A stretch of 37,872 nucleotides of DNA from CAADGU01 sp964581605 (GTDB taxonomy: Bacteria; Chloroflexota; Anaerolineae; Promineifilales; Promineifilaceae): positions 1 through 37,872 of the forward strand of contig CAZOPF010000052.1 of assembly GCA_964581605.1 (NCBI GenBank). Reading direction: 5' to 3'. The notes under the pieces are model-generated. The model worked only from the letters and a program-made list of their open reading frames with translations. It did not search any database and had not been told where the DNA came from. Position numbers and translations under genes: made by a program. Below are positions 14,429-22,377 of this stretch, piece after piece. Position 1 is the first letter of the stretch. Each line of letters starts with the position of its first letter.

Positions 14429-14588
14429 AACAATTCTCAATTTGGCCTGATTGCCTATGAATGAATTCATAGGCTGATACAAAAAACGTGCTGAAGCACG
14501 TTGCCAGAGGTATAACCAACGCGCTTCAGCGCGTTTTGTCTGGCAGACGCCGAATTCCATTCGGCGGCAGTGGCTTTGGGTTTCAATA
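14429..14588 (+). repeat. Composite palindromic element (MITE-like), copy A
   Basis: A block of four successive palindromes: CCTATGAATGAATTCATAGG, AACGTGCTGAAGCACGTT, AACGCGCTTCAGCGCGTT and GCCGAATTCCATTCGGC. Very similar copies with the same order occur at 28599-28773 and, inverted, at 33670-33842. The left end (CAATTCTCAATTTG) is the inverse complement of the right end of copy B. The right end here is worn and abuts the next gene's ATG at 14589. Confidence 0.85.
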
Positions 14589-15233
14589 ATGTTAACTGCA
14601 CTCTATCTTGTTTTTTTGGCTCTGTTTGCCTGGCTGACCTGGCAGTCGTGGACGGTTTACAGGAGCAAGCGCATCTCCTACGCGCTGCTGCTGTTCATTG
14701 TGCTGGCTGGCCTGACGTATGATGTATTGGTTATTTTGCTCGGCCGTTTTTTGGGCGCGGGCGCACTGTTGCAGGCGTTAAATGCCGGCCGGTTTATGAT
14801 TCATGGATTGGTGACGCCGGTCATGATCATCTTCGGCTTTGGCGTTTTGCGCCATGCGGGGGTGGGCTGGGCGCAAAGTCGGACCAATCACATCATCATT
14901 TGCCTTTTTGCCACCCTGCTTATTGCGTTAGGGGTTTATCAGGATATTCTGTCCTTGGACCTTCATTTGCGCCCGGTGCTAGACACGCTACGTTATGTCA
15001 ATGAAGGCGGCTTGAAAGGGCCGCCCCTCCCTTCCCTGCTCACCATCATCTTCCTCATTGGCGCAGGTCTATCCCTCTGGCGGCATACGGGCTGGAAATG
15101 GCTGGCAGTGGGGGCCATGCTCATGTTTCTTTTTGCTGGCGCGGGCATTGGCGACCGGTTTTACATTAGCGCCATTGGCGAACTCATTTTTAGCGTGGCG
15201 AATGTGTGGACGGCACGGAAGTTCCTGGCGTGA
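14589..15233 (+). CDS. Integral membrane protein of unknown function
   Basis: 214 aa with about six or seven hydrophobic helices (near 2-20, 30-55, 68-90, 98-118, 146-165, 170-205). No transporter motif, signature or catalytic residue is recognised. The start lies directly at the end of the repeat copy A and I see no good ribosome site, so the repeat end may provide the leader. The next gene also encodes a multi-helix protein of similar size, suggesting a pair. The position between a racemase-family gene and an amidase gene is compatible with uptake of the substrate or sensing, but nothing in the sequence proves it. Confidence 0.75.
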   Translation: MLTALYLVFLALFAWLTWQSWTVYRSKRISYALLLFIVLAGLTYDVLVILLGRFLGAGALLQALNAGRFMIHGLVTPVMIIFGFGVLRHAGVGWAQSRTNHIIICLFATLLIALGVYQDILSLDLHLRPVLDTLRYVNEGGLKGPPLPSLLTIIFLIGAGLSLWRHTGWKWLAVGAMLMFLFAGAGIGDRFYISAIGELIFSVANVWTARKFLA

Positions 15234-15295
15234 CAGTACGGCTAACAGCGGGCTGTGGTCTTTCGTTGGCCGTCATCTTTCTTTAAGGAGGCGTT

Positions 15296-16015
15296 ATGGC
15301 TGAATACACCCTCACCCTGGCGCTGGAAGATTTCATTCCGGTCATTTTTTCCTCTATTGGGCTGTATTTCATTAGCCGTATGGTGGCCCACGTGGACGGC
15401 CGTTTGGGGCAAATGGCGACTATCGGCTGGGCCCTGATTACCATTGGCGGCTTGCTCAAGGCAACCTGGAAGTTGGTGATGACCCTGAGCCATACCCAAA
15501 CGAACATTGTCTGGATGGACAAGGGCATGTTTATCTGGATGGCCGTCGGTTTTACCCTGGTTGCCTTTGCCGTCTGGTTTATGAACGAAACGATTGGGGG
15601 CAGACGGCCGCGGCGCGCCTGGTTAGGGCCGGGCGTGGTGTTGGGGCTCACGCTGATAGCCATTTTGTTTACCGGTTTTCCCGATCCGGCCGTCAACACG
15701 TGGCGTTTTATCTTGCTGGGGGTGATGACCATTGGCAATGTGGTGCTGGTGGTGCTGCTGATTCAGCAGGCGCGGCGCCTGGGCCACACGCAGTTGGCCT
15801 GGCTCTTTCTGACCTATATCGCCATCGTCTTCATCCTCAGTGGGCTGGCCCGCATGCCCAACCAGACGATTCCGCTGCAATGGGCGGAGCAGTTGTTGAA
15901 CACTTTTGCTCAGGGCGCGTTTGCCTTTGCCGCCTGGAAATTGGCGCAAGCGCAAATGGCGGACGGCCGACCAATACCTGCCGATGGTCAACCGACGGCC
16001 GTTAGCCGCCAATAG
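15296..16015 (+). CDS. Second integral membrane protein, possible partner of the previous one
   Basis: 239 aa with about seven hydrophobic segments (near 12-28, 40-60, 72-98, 108-125, 134-158, 165-185, 195-215) and a short hydrophilic C-terminal tail. The start at 15296 is well supported by AAGGAGG (15286-15292). No family is recognised. It ends 6 bases before the amidase gene, so these are probably co-transcribed. Tandem membrane proteins of this size may form a heteromeric complex; a transport role for the cluster substrate is only a guess. Confidence 0.75.
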   Translation: MAEYTLTLALEDFIPVIFSSIGLYFISRMVAHVDGRLGQMATIGWALITIGGLLKATWKLVMTLSHTQTNIVWMDKGMFIWMAVGFTLVAFAVWFMNETIGGRRPRRAWLGPGVVLGLTLIAILFTGFPDPAVNTWRFILLGVMTIGNVVLVVLLIQQARRLGHTQLAWLFLTYIAIVFILSGLARMPNQTIPLQWAEQLLNTFAQGAFAFAAWKLAQAQMADGRPIPADGQPTAVSRQ

Positions 16016-16021
16016 TGAACC

Positions 16022-16646
16022 ATGAATGATCTACACCGTAATTACCAGGGCGTTTTCGACGGCCGTATCGGATTCGGCCGTAAACCCGCCCTGCTGATTG
16101 TGGACTTTATCAACGCCTACACCACCCCCGGCTCGCCACTATACGCGCCCGATGTGGTCACGGCCGTTGCCGAAACGGTTGACCTGCTTTCTCTGGCGCG
16201 GCAAACGGCCGTGCCAGTCATCTTCACCCGCGTCATCTACAGCCGCAGCGGGCGGGACGGCGGCATCTTTGTGCAAAAGGTACCCCTGCTGCGCCGCATG
16301 GTAGAGGGGGAGCCGCTGGCCGACATTGTGCCCCAACTGCCCCCCACGCCAGACGACGTGATCATCAACAAACAGTACGCCAGCGCCTTTTTTGGCACAT
16401 CGCTGGCAGCCATGCTCACCAGCCTGGGCATAGATACCCTGATTCTAACCGGCTGTTCCACCAGCGGCTGTGTGCGGGCAACGGCCGTTGACGGAATGCA
16501 GCATGGCTTCCGCGTCATCGTCCCCCACCAATGCGTTGGCGACCGCCACCCCGACCCCCACGCCGCCAACCTGTTCGATATTAACAGCAAATACGGCGAC
16601 GTGGTGGATAAGGGGGAGGTTATGACCTATTTGCAGCAGTTGATGG
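16022..16646 (+). CDS. Isochorismatase-like cysteine hydrolase (maleamate/N-carbamoylsarcosine amidase type), 3' end in gap
   Basis: 208 aa are visible before the run of N. The catalytic triad of this family is complete: Asp28 (LLIVDF), Lys117 (NKQYASAFFGT) and Cys150 in TSGCVRATAVDG. The TSGC-VRAT-DG context is the form seen in N-carbamoylsarcosine amidohydrolase and in the maleamate amidohydrolase of nicotinate catabolism. Such enzymes release ammonia from a monoamide or carbamoyl compound. Only the last few residues should be lost in the gap. The neighbouring hydantoinase-like and racemase-family genes make a substituted maleamate a plausible substrate (inference). Confidence 0.88.
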
Positions 16647-16746
16647 NNNNNNNNNNNNNNNNNNNNNNNNNNNNNNNNNNNNNNNNNNNNNNNNNNNNNN
16701 NNNNNNNNNNNNNNNNNNNNNNNNNNNNNNNNNNNNNNNNNNNNNN
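16647..16746. other. Scaffold gap (100 N)
   Basis: Exactly 100 undetermined bases. Unlike the second gap, the flanks share no duplicated sequence, so the real length is unknown. It probably hides the stop of the amidase gene and the leader of the CoA-transferase gene. Confidence 0.98.
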
Positions 16747-16761
16747 GCAAAAGGAACACCC

Positions 16762-17958
16762 ATGAAATCACTTCACGGCATTCGCATCCTGGATCTCACG
16801 CACATGCTCAGCGGCCCATACGCGGGCATGATGCTGGCCGACCTGGGCGCGGAAACGATCAAAGTGGAGCCACCCGGCAAAGGAGAAGGTACACGCCGCC
16901 TCCTGGAAAATGACCCCCAAAACAGCCTCAACGGCTTTGGCGCTTATTTTATGACCCTCAACCGCAACAAAATGAGCGTCACCCTTGACCTGAAATCTGA
17001 ACGAGGGCTGGCGATTTTTTATGAACTGGTGAAAACGGCCGATGTGGTCTTGAGCAACTTCAGCGCCGGCGTCACCGAACGGCTCAAGATAGCATATACC
17101 CATCTCGCCAGCATCAACCCACGCATCATCACCTGTACGGTGACCGGTTTTGGCGAAACAGGCCCGGCCAAACATTACACCGCCTTTGACATGGTGGCGC
17201 AGGCCATGGGCGGCGGCATGAGCATTACCGGGCAGCCCGGCAACCCACCCACCCGCTCCGGCATTCCCATTGGCGATCTGGCCGGCGGGCTGACGGCCGT
17301 TATCGGCGTTCTGGCGGCCTTACAAGCGCGTCACCAAACAGGGCGCGGCCAACACGTAGACATCTCCATGCTAGACGCCCAAATCAGCCTGCTCAACTAT
17401 ATGGCCACCATGCACTTCCTCTCCGGCCTCATCCCGGACAAACTGGGTAACGGCCATTTCGTCCATGTGCCCTACGACACCTTTCCCTGTGCCGATGGCT
17501 ACATTATTATTGCCATCATCGCCGACAATTTCTGGGAACTGTTGATGACGCTGCTGCCCGCCAGCGATCTGGACACCGAAGAGCATAAGTACCAGCCTGG
17601 CCGGTTAAAGAACAAAGAGTTGATAAACGGCCGTCTCAGCGAAATTCTCGTTACCAATACCCAGGCTTACTGGCTGGGAAAATTACGCGCCGCCCGTATC
17701 CCCTGCGCCCCAGTGTACAACCTGCAACAAGCCCTCAACGATGAACAGGTGCTGGCCCGCCACATGATCGTCGAAGTAGCCCACCCGCTCGGCGGCGCCG
17801 TCCGCATGCCCGGCAACCCCATCAAACTCTCCGACACCCACGAAGACACCTTCTCCCCGCCGCCCACCCTGGGGCAGCATAACGACGCCATTTACAAAGG
17901 AATGCTGGGGCTAACCGACCAACAATTGGCAGAACTACAATCGGCCGGGGTGATCTAG
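16762..17958 (+). CDS. Type III CoA-transferase (CaiB/BaiF family), first copy
   Basis: 398 aa. The family start (GIRILDLTHMLSGPYAGMML), the NRNKMSVTLDL block (67-77) and the catalytic Asp172 in IPIGDLAGG are all present, and the length is normal. These enzymes move CoA between carboxylic acids through a glutamyl-free aspartyl-CoA anhydride intermediate and commonly activate substituted malates, succinates or aromatic acids. AAAGGAAC just after the gap serves as ribosome site for the ATG at 16762. It is followed by a 22-bp inverted repeat and the aldolase gene. A role in activating a pathway acid to its CoA ester before lyase cleavage is inferred. Confidence 0.92.
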   Translation: MKSLHGIRILDLTHMLSGPYAGMMLADLGAETIKVEPPGKGEGTRRLLENDPQNSLNGFGAYFMTLNRNKMSVTLDLKSERGLAIFYELVKTADVVLSNFSAGVTERLKIAYTHLASINPRIITCTVTGFGETGPAKHYTAFDMVAQAMGGGMSITGQPGNPPTRSGIPIGDLAGGLTAVIGVLAALQARHQTGRGQHVDISMLDAQISLLNYMATMHFLSGLIPDKLGNGHFVHVPYDTFPCADGYIIIAIIADNFWELLMTLLPASDLDTEEHKYQPGRLKNKELINGRLSEILVTNTQAYWLGKLRAARIPCAPVYNLQQALNDEQVLARHMIVEVAHPLGGAVRMPGNPIKLSDTHEDTFSPPPTLGQHNDAIYKGMLGLTDQQLAELQSAGVI

Positions 17959-17969
17959 CTGATGGTGGC

Positions 17970-18034
17970 AGGTGGCAAGTTGCAGGTTGCAGGTGGCAGG
18001 TCACTTGCTACTTGCAACCTGCAACTTGCCACCT
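17970..18034. repeat. 22-bp perfect inverted repeat after the CoA-transferase gene
   Basis: The arm 17970-17991 (starting AGGTGGCAAGTTGCAGG) pairs perfectly with 18013-18034 around a 21-base loop that itself repeats GGTGGCAGGT-like units. It may act as a transcript-stabilising or terminating hairpin and belongs to the dispersed palindrome repertoire of the window. Confidence 0.8.
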
Positions 18035-18073
18035 CCTACACCGATTGCCCAGAATTCAACAGGTTAATCCATC

Positions 18074-18835
18074 ATGTTCATCCAGGAAAACCGCTGCAAA
18101 GCTAAACTCAAAGCCGGTCAGCCAGCATGGGGGGTGATCGCCACCTCGGACGATCCCCAACTGGCCGAACTGTTTGGCCTGGCCGGCTGCGATTATTACC
18201 TGCTCGACGCCGAACATGGTCTGCTCGACCCGGCTCAGGTTGTCAACGTCGTCCGCGCCTGCGAGCGCACGAGGATGACCCCCCTCATTCGCATCGGCCC
18301 CAAAGAGCCCAAACTCGTCCTGCAATATCTGGACGCGGGCATGATGGGGGTGATGATGCCAGACCTGAGAGACGCCGCCGAAGTCAAAATGCTGGTGGAT
18401 GCGGTCAAATACCCGCCCATTGGCAAACGGGGCGTGGGTGTTTCTCGCGCTTCCGGCTATATGGCCTACGGTGGCAAAGCGCCGGACTACATCGCCTTTG
18501 CCAATGAGCAAACAATGGTCATCCCCCAATTTGAAGACCCGGCCTTGTTGGAAAAGTTCCCGGCAATGATTGCCCAACCGCACGTTGATGCGGTGATGAT
18601 TGGGCCCCGTGACCTCTCGCTCAACATGGGTTTTGCCGATGGCCCTCACCACCCGGAAGTGCAAGCCATGATTGACCAGGTGATTACCATCTGTCATCAG
18701 ACGGGGGTCGCTGCCGGTATTACTGCGGGCACGCACACCGACGCCGAAAAGCAGATTGCGCGCGGCGCAACCATGATTTTGGGCATTGCCCAGCTTTTAA
18801 TTTTGCAGGGGGCCAGCCGTTTTTTGGGGAAATAG
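18074..18835 (+). CDS. HpcH/HpaI-family aldolase/lyase
   Basis: 253 aa. A class II (metal-dependent) aldolase of the 2-keto-3-deoxy/4-hydroxy-2-oxoheptanedioate type: catalytic His48 in DAEHG, metal ligands Glu154 (PQFED) and Asp180 (GPRDLS). These enzymes cleave 4-hydroxy-2-oxo acids to pyruvate plus an aldehyde; related family members split malyl- or citramalyl-CoA. It ends 2 bases before the PPC-domain gene, so the two are translationally linked. In the proposed route it could release pyruvate or a similar product. The size and motifs are intact and nothing is unusual. Confidence 0.9.
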   Translation: MFIQENRCKAKLKAGQPAWGVIATSDDPQLAELFGLAGCDYYLLDAEHGLLDPAQVVNVVRACERTRMTPLIRIGPKEPKLVLQYLDAGMMGVMMPDLRDAAEVKMLVDAVKYPPIGKRGVGVSRASGYMAYGGKAPDYIAFANEQTMVIPQFEDPALLEKFPAMIAQPHVDAVMIGPRDLSLNMGFADGPHHPEVQAMIDQVITICHQTGVAAGITAGTHTDAEKQIARGATMILGIAQLLILQGASRFLGK

Positions 18836-18837
18836 TC

Positions 18838-19308
18838 ATGCCGGTTTCATTAGCTCAAGTTAATCAACAGGCCACCCGCGTTTTTATGGGGACGCTGACC
18901 AATGGCGAAGCGGTTCATGCTGCCTTCGCCCAGATTGCGGCCGTGCAAGCCATTCAGGCCGCCACTTTCGAGATGTTGGGTGGGCTGACCGAGGTGGAAT
19001 TGAGCGCCTATGATTTTGTTCATCAGATTCGCCAGGAGCCGTTGGTTTTTAGACGGCCGTTAGAAATCCTCTCCGGCCATGGCACCATCTCCTGGCTAGA
19101 CGGCCGTCCCCACATCCATACCCACCTCACCCTCTCCTTCCGCGACGAAACCGCCCCCCATGGCCTCGCCATCATCGGCGGGCACGCCGCCCGCGCCATC
19201 GCCTTCGCCATTGAGTTCACCCTGACTGCCTATGATGGCGTGCCGGTTAACCGCGCCTGGCACGCCGGAACGGGGCTGCAATTGTGGGATTTGACGGAAA
19301 GTGGGTAA
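18838..19308 (+). CDS. PPC/DUF296-domain protein
   Basis: 156 aa. The pattern GE(A)VHAAFAQIAAVQAIQAATFEMLGGL, then PLEILSGHGTIS, DGRPHIHTHLTLS and GGH before IAFAIEFTLTAYDG follows the plant-and-prokaryote-conserved (PPC, DUF296) domain, which in plants is attached to AT-hooks and in bacteria stands alone as a trimer. The HIHTH segment carries possible metal-binding histidines. Function in bacteria is not established; both regulatory and small-molecule roles have been suggested. It lies between the aldolase gene and gntR, and its 3' end contains the -35 of the gntR promoter. Confidence 0.8.
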   Translation: MPVSLAQVNQQATRVFMGTLTNGEAVHAAFAQIAAVQAIQAATFEMLGGLTEVELSAYDFVHQIRQEPLVFRRPLEILSGHGTISWLDGRPHIHTHLTLSFRDETAPHGLAIIGGHAARAIAFAIEFTLTAYDGVPVNRAWHAGTGLQLWDLTESG

Positions 19309-19319
19309 AAAGGTATTAT
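19291..19319 (+). promoter_or_regulatory. gntR promoter
   Basis: TTGACG (19291-19296), 17 bases, TATTAT (19314-19319); the -35 overlaps the end of the PPC-domain gene. A second TATAAT (19323-19328) lies within the operator block. Confidence 0.65.
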
Positions 19320-19325
19320 TGTTAT

Positions 19326-19339
19326 AATGTTATAACATT
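19326..19339. promoter_or_regulatory. Putative GntR operator, site 3 (autoregulatory)
   Basis: AATGTTATAACATT, a perfect palindrome 6 bases after the -10 and 16 bases before the gntR ATG, in the same extended block as sites 1 and 2. Its presence at gntR itself points to this protein as the binder. Confidence 0.82.
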
Positions 19340-19355
19340 TACCCGTGAGAAAACT

Positions 19356-20081
19356 ATGCTAACTGTAGACCGAACCTCCCCTTTGCCCCTGCGCCATCAG
19401 CTTAAACAACGCCTGTTGGAAAAGATTGAGTTGGGCGAATGGAAACCAGACGATCTCATCCCATCCGAACTAGAATTGCAGGAGCAATTTGGCTTAAGCC
19501 GGACGACGGTGCGCCAGGCATTGAGCGACCTGGTGCATGAAGGGCTGCTCGTCCGTGAACGCGGGCGGGGCACCTTTGTTACACCGCCCAAAATGACGCA
19601 CAGCCCCGACGCCCACAAAGGATTGACCGAATTCATGCTGGAGCAGGGCATCACCCCCGGCTGGGAGGTGCTGGAAGCTGGATTTGTAGTAGCGAACAAA
19701 GAAACGGCCGTCAACCTCAACCTGCCCACTGGAAGCCGCGTCTACCGCCTGCACCGCCTGCGCCTGGCCGAAGAAAAACCCATTGGCGTCCACACCGCCT
19801 TTTTGCCGGAAGCCATTGCCGCCAAAATCAACGAAGACGCTCTGCTGGCAGGCGGCTCGTTGCACTACATCAGCCACCTGCCACAAATGATGACCAGCCG
19901 CGCCAGCCGCACCATTGAAGCCATCGCCGCGTCCGAACCGGACGTGAGCCTGATGCAAATAACACCCGGCAGCCCCATCCTGCAAATCACCCGCATCGTG
20001 CGCAGTTCCAGCGGCGAACCGCTGGAATATCTGCAAGCCCGTTACCGCGGCGACCGTTTTAAGTATCAGATTGGCGACTAA
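19356..20081 (+). CDS. GntR/HutC-family transcriptional regulator with UTRA ligand domain
   Basis: 241 aa from the ATG at 19356; a longer in-frame start at 19284 would read through the promoter and operator and is rejected. Residues about 8-75 form the GntR winged helix (PLRHQLKQRLLEKIELGEW, IPSELELQEQFGLSRTTVRQAL, VRERGRGTFV). Residues about 95-238 form the UTRA domain of the HutC subfamily (SRVYRLHRLRLAEEKPIGVHTAFLP, ILQITRIVRSSSGEPLEYLQARYRGD), which binds a small-molecule effector. Three ATGTTATAACAT palindromes, at its own promoter, at the nitrilase operon and at the racemase-family gene, are its likely targets. It should repress until a pathway metabolite is present. The 57 bases after it hold an imperfect inverted repeat. 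Confidence 0.93.
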   Translation: MLTVDRTSPLPLRHQLKQRLLEKIELGEWKPDDLIPSELELQEQFGLSRTTVRQALSDLVHEGLLVRERGRGTFVTPPKMTHSPDAHKGLTEFMLEQGITPGWEVLEAGFVVANKETAVNLNLPTGSRVYRLHRLRLAEEKPIGVHTAFLPEAIAAKINEDALLAGGSLHYISHLPQMMTSRASRTIEAIAASEPDVSLMQITPGSPILQITRIVRSSSGEPLEYLQARYRGDRFKYQIGD

Positions 20082-20085
20082 GTTT

Positions 20086-20119
20086 AGAAGTTCAACTTCT
20101 TTGCAGAAGCTGAACTTCT
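20086..20119. repeat. AGAAGTTCAACTTCT imperfect inverted repeat
   Basis: AGAAGTTCAACTTCT (20086-20100) and AGAAGCTGAACTTCT (20105-20119) are each near-palindromic and complementary with one mismatch, between gntR and the next gene. Confidence 0.65.
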
Positions 20120-20138
20120 GGCTGAATAGAAGGCAGAC

Positions 20139-20597
20139 ATGACCAACAAAACCTATGGTGACCCCAGTTCCACCATCCCCTACCAATGCTTCATGGGACG
20201 ATGGGAAGGATTGTGCAAGACGTTCAGCCCCAGGGGCGAGTTTCTGGAAGCAGCGGCCGTGCATATGGACGTGTATTGGAATGAAATCGGCCGTTCCTGG
20301 CATTTGATGGAGGATTTTGAAAATCTGTACGGCGTCGGTAAAACCGTTTTTCATTCGGACATCACCACCGATGGCAAATTTTGTTGGGCCACCAGCGAGC
20401 AACTCACTTTACACGGCACAGAACTGACGCCCTACAACTACGTCTTCACCATTGACAGCAAAATCTCCCACACCATCGTCCATAACAACCATTACTTTCT
20501 GGACCCCGACAATCGGCGCATCATCACCCACAAACTACGCGACGGGCAAACGCATATTTTTCAGATTCAAGACTTTGTGCGGATTCAACGGCCGTAA
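20139..20597 (+). CDS. Calycin/DUF3598-like beta-barrel protein 1
   Basis: 152 aa, soluble, no signal peptide. FMGRWEGLCKTFSPRGEFLEA (about 19-39) resembles the opening strand of DUF3598 and related calycin barrels known from cyanobacteria and plants, in which a W-x-G motif starts the barrel. Alternating hydrophobic/polar strands follow to the end (HIFQIQDFVRIQRP). Five proteins of this general pattern lie in the cluster. Relatives in the calycin superfamily bind bilins, haem or fatty acids, so it may carry or protect a hydrophobic substrate. The start follows AGAAGG. Family assignment is from pattern memory and remote. Confidence 0.6.
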   Translation: MTNKTYGDPSSTIPYQCFMGRWEGLCKTFSPRGEFLEAAAVHMDVYWNEIGRSWHLMEDFENLYGVGKTVFHSDITTDGKFCWATSEQLTLHGTELTPYNYVFTIDSKISHTIVHNNHYFLDPDNRRIITHKLRDGQTHIFQIQDFVRIQRP

Positions 20598-20638
20598 ACA
20601 ACCGCGCACGGCCGTCCACATGCAAAAAGCAACAAACC

Positions 20639-21466
20639 GTGATCATACAAACTTCATCCCCCGGCCAACCCCACTTCGTTATCGAGCAAACTGACCATGC
20701 ACGTTCTTGCGGCCAATTGGCGCGCGCCTTTGGCAACGCCCGCTTTAGCCCCCCCACGCCCCAAGAGCTGGTCATCTACATCATCGAGCATCATGACGAA
20801 GGGTGGGCGGCCATAGACGAACAATGCGAGCAGTCGCCTGCCACCGGGCTGCCCCACCACCTGACCCAAACACCGCTGCCTTATCTGCTGCAAACGAGCC
20901 AGGGTTCGCCCGATTTCAACCAGAAACGGCATCCTTATTGCGGTTTGCTCTCTTCCATGCATACCTATGGCCTGTTCAACGGCCGTTACGGTCTCTCCGA
21001 CTTCATCTTTATTGACAAAATCCCGGCCGAACACAAAACGGCTGCCGACCACCTGTTGACCGCCGAACTAAACCGACAGGAGCATCTCAAAACAGCCCTG
21101 GCCGCCGACCCCACGGCCCAACCCTGGCTCGCCGAAGAAGCGCTATTCGCCAACTACAAGCTGCTGCAATTCTGCGACACCCTGGGTCTCTATTTCCACA
21201 CCACCGCCGCCACCGAACGCGCCCCAGCCCATTTCCGCAACGTTCCCGACGGCCGGGGGCGCGACCACACTGTCGCCATTACGCCGCAGCCAGACGGTTC
21301 CTATCAGCTAGACCCCTGGGTTTTTGCGGGCGATTCGCTGGAATTTTCCGTTGCCGGACGTTACCTGACCCCCCAGCCGCCTGGAACAGATTTTCAGAAG
21401 GTTTTTGCCGCGACGCCGAAAACGAAGCAGGTATACAGATTAACGGCCGCCAGAGATCAAGAGTAA
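20639..21466 (+). CDS. DUF3891 family protein
   Basis: 275 aa from a GTG at 20639; no ATG or clear ribosome site fits better. The order HARSCGQLARAFGN (22-35), IEHHDEGW (about 49-56), ATGLPHHLTQ, then YCGLLSSMHTYGLF (about 100-113) and the C-terminal CDTLGLYFHT is that of DUF3891, a group of uncharacterised bacterial proteins with conserved histidines reminiscent of HD-type metal hydrolases. The His/Asp pairs (HHDEGW, SMH) could bind metal. It is between two calycin-like genes and 5 bases before the second, so it is part of the same transcript. No reaction is known for the family. Confidence 0.75.
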   Translation: MIIQTSSPGQPHFVIEQTDHARSCGQLARAFGNARFSPPTPQELVIYIIEHHDEGWAAIDEQCEQSPATGLPHHLTQTPLPYLLQTSQGSPDFNQKRHPYCGLLSSMHTYGLFNGRYGLSDFIFIDKIPAEHKTAADHLLTAELNRQEHLKTALAADPTAQPWLAEEALFANYKLLQFCDTLGLYFHTTAATERAPAHFRNVPDGRGRDHTVAITPQPDGSYQLDPWVFAGDSLEFSVAGRYLTPQPPGTDFQKVFAATPKTKQVYRLTAARDQE

Positions 21467-21471
21467 ACCAG

Positions 21472-22377
21472 ATGAGCGATCACTCTACCCAATTCACGAA
21501 AGCCATTGGACAATGGGCTGGCAGCGCGGAAGTTTTTGCGGGTGACGGCCGTTTTCTGGGCAACGGCGCGGATTATCGGCAGGTACAAACAGTAGCCGAC
21601 GGCCGTATCCGCATAGATGTCTCCTTTGTGGGGCCATTCAAACATAGCGGCCACTACTTCATCCAGCCACAAGACGACAGCCGCCTCTACCAAGGCCCGG
21701 CCAACATCGGCTATGCCGAAACCCTCAGCGACGCCCTGGTGGACGCCAATGCCTACTGGCCCGCGCTCGGCCTCAGCCAACGCTTCTTCCTGATGAATGT
21801 AGACGACAATCTACAGCTCTCCCTGGCCCACATGGCGCGCGGCGACCATCTCCTCTACGTCATCATCGGCCAAAACGACCGTGTGCCCACCGGCAACGCC
21901 CCACCCCAACCAACCGTCGTCAGCGGCATCCATTACGATTTGCAAGCTGACCCCGCCGCCGGCCGCCCCGCAAGCTGGCTGCACCGCTCCGGCCAATGGC
22001 GCGGCGAACTGACAGCCCTGGGCGAAAACCGGCAGACGCTGGGGCCATTTGCCTACAGCCAGACCATCACCGCCACACCCACCCAATTAGAATGGACAAT
22101 CGCGGGTGGCGCGTTCGACACCGCCGCCCGCCATGCCACCTTTACCACCAACGGCTGGCAGGCGTGGGCCACGGCCGATTCCGACATCGCCGGCAGTTAT
22201 AGCCTTAGCGGCGGCCGCGCCCTCAGCGGCCAGCTTTACCACCGGGCAAACCATCTGCGCTGCTGGCAGCGCGAAGTAGCTACCCTGGACGGCACGCGCA
22301 AAGCGGTTGTGCAGCAGTGGTATCGCGGCGGGCAGCGCGTGGGTGTGCAGTTTGGTGTGTTGGAGTTCAGCGCATGA
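21472..22377 (+). CDS. Calycin/DUF3598-like protein 2 (two-barrel size)
   Basis: 301 aa. Two similar halves can be made out: the first starts AIGQWAGSAEVFAGDGRFLGNG (about 12-33), the second RSGQWRGELTALGENRQTLGP (about 171-191), each opening with a QW-x-G strand as in lipocalin-like barrels. This suggests a duplicated barrel. There is no signal peptide or catalytic motif. The ATG lies 5 bases after the DUF3891 stop, and its end overlaps the start of the next calycin-like gene (ATGA). A ligand-binding role for a hydrophobic pathway intermediate is inferred. Confidence 0.6.
   Translation: MSDHSTQFTKAIGQWAGSAEVFAGDGRFLGNGADYRQVQTVADGRIRIDVSFVGPFKHSGHYFIQPQDDSRLYQGPANIGYAETLSDALVDANAYWPALGLSQRFFLMNVDDNLQLSLAHMARGDHLLYVIIGQNDRVPTGNAPPQPTVVSGIHYDLQADPAAGRPASWLHRSGQWRGELTALGENRQTLGPFAYSQTITATPTQLEWTIAGGAFDTAARHATFTTNGWQAWATADSDIAGSYSLSGGRALSGQLYHRANHLRCWQREVATLDGTRKAVVQQWYRGGQRVGVQFGVLEFSA

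Noticed and set aside
14429..14588. Possible CRISPR array or tRNA-like structure in the palindrome-rich block
   Set aside because: The palindromes differ from each other and are not equally spaced direct repeats with spacers; no tRNA cloverleaf or CCA-type features are present.
16620..16770. Joining the amidase frame through the first gap into the CoA-transferase gene
   Set aside because: The flanks of this gap share no duplication, and the CoA-transferase has its own ATG and ribosome site; a fusion cannot be supported.
19284..19355. Longer start for the GntR regulator
   Set aside because: The extra 24 codons overlap the previous gene, the promoter and the operator palindrome; the ATG at 19356 begins the normal GntR N-terminus.
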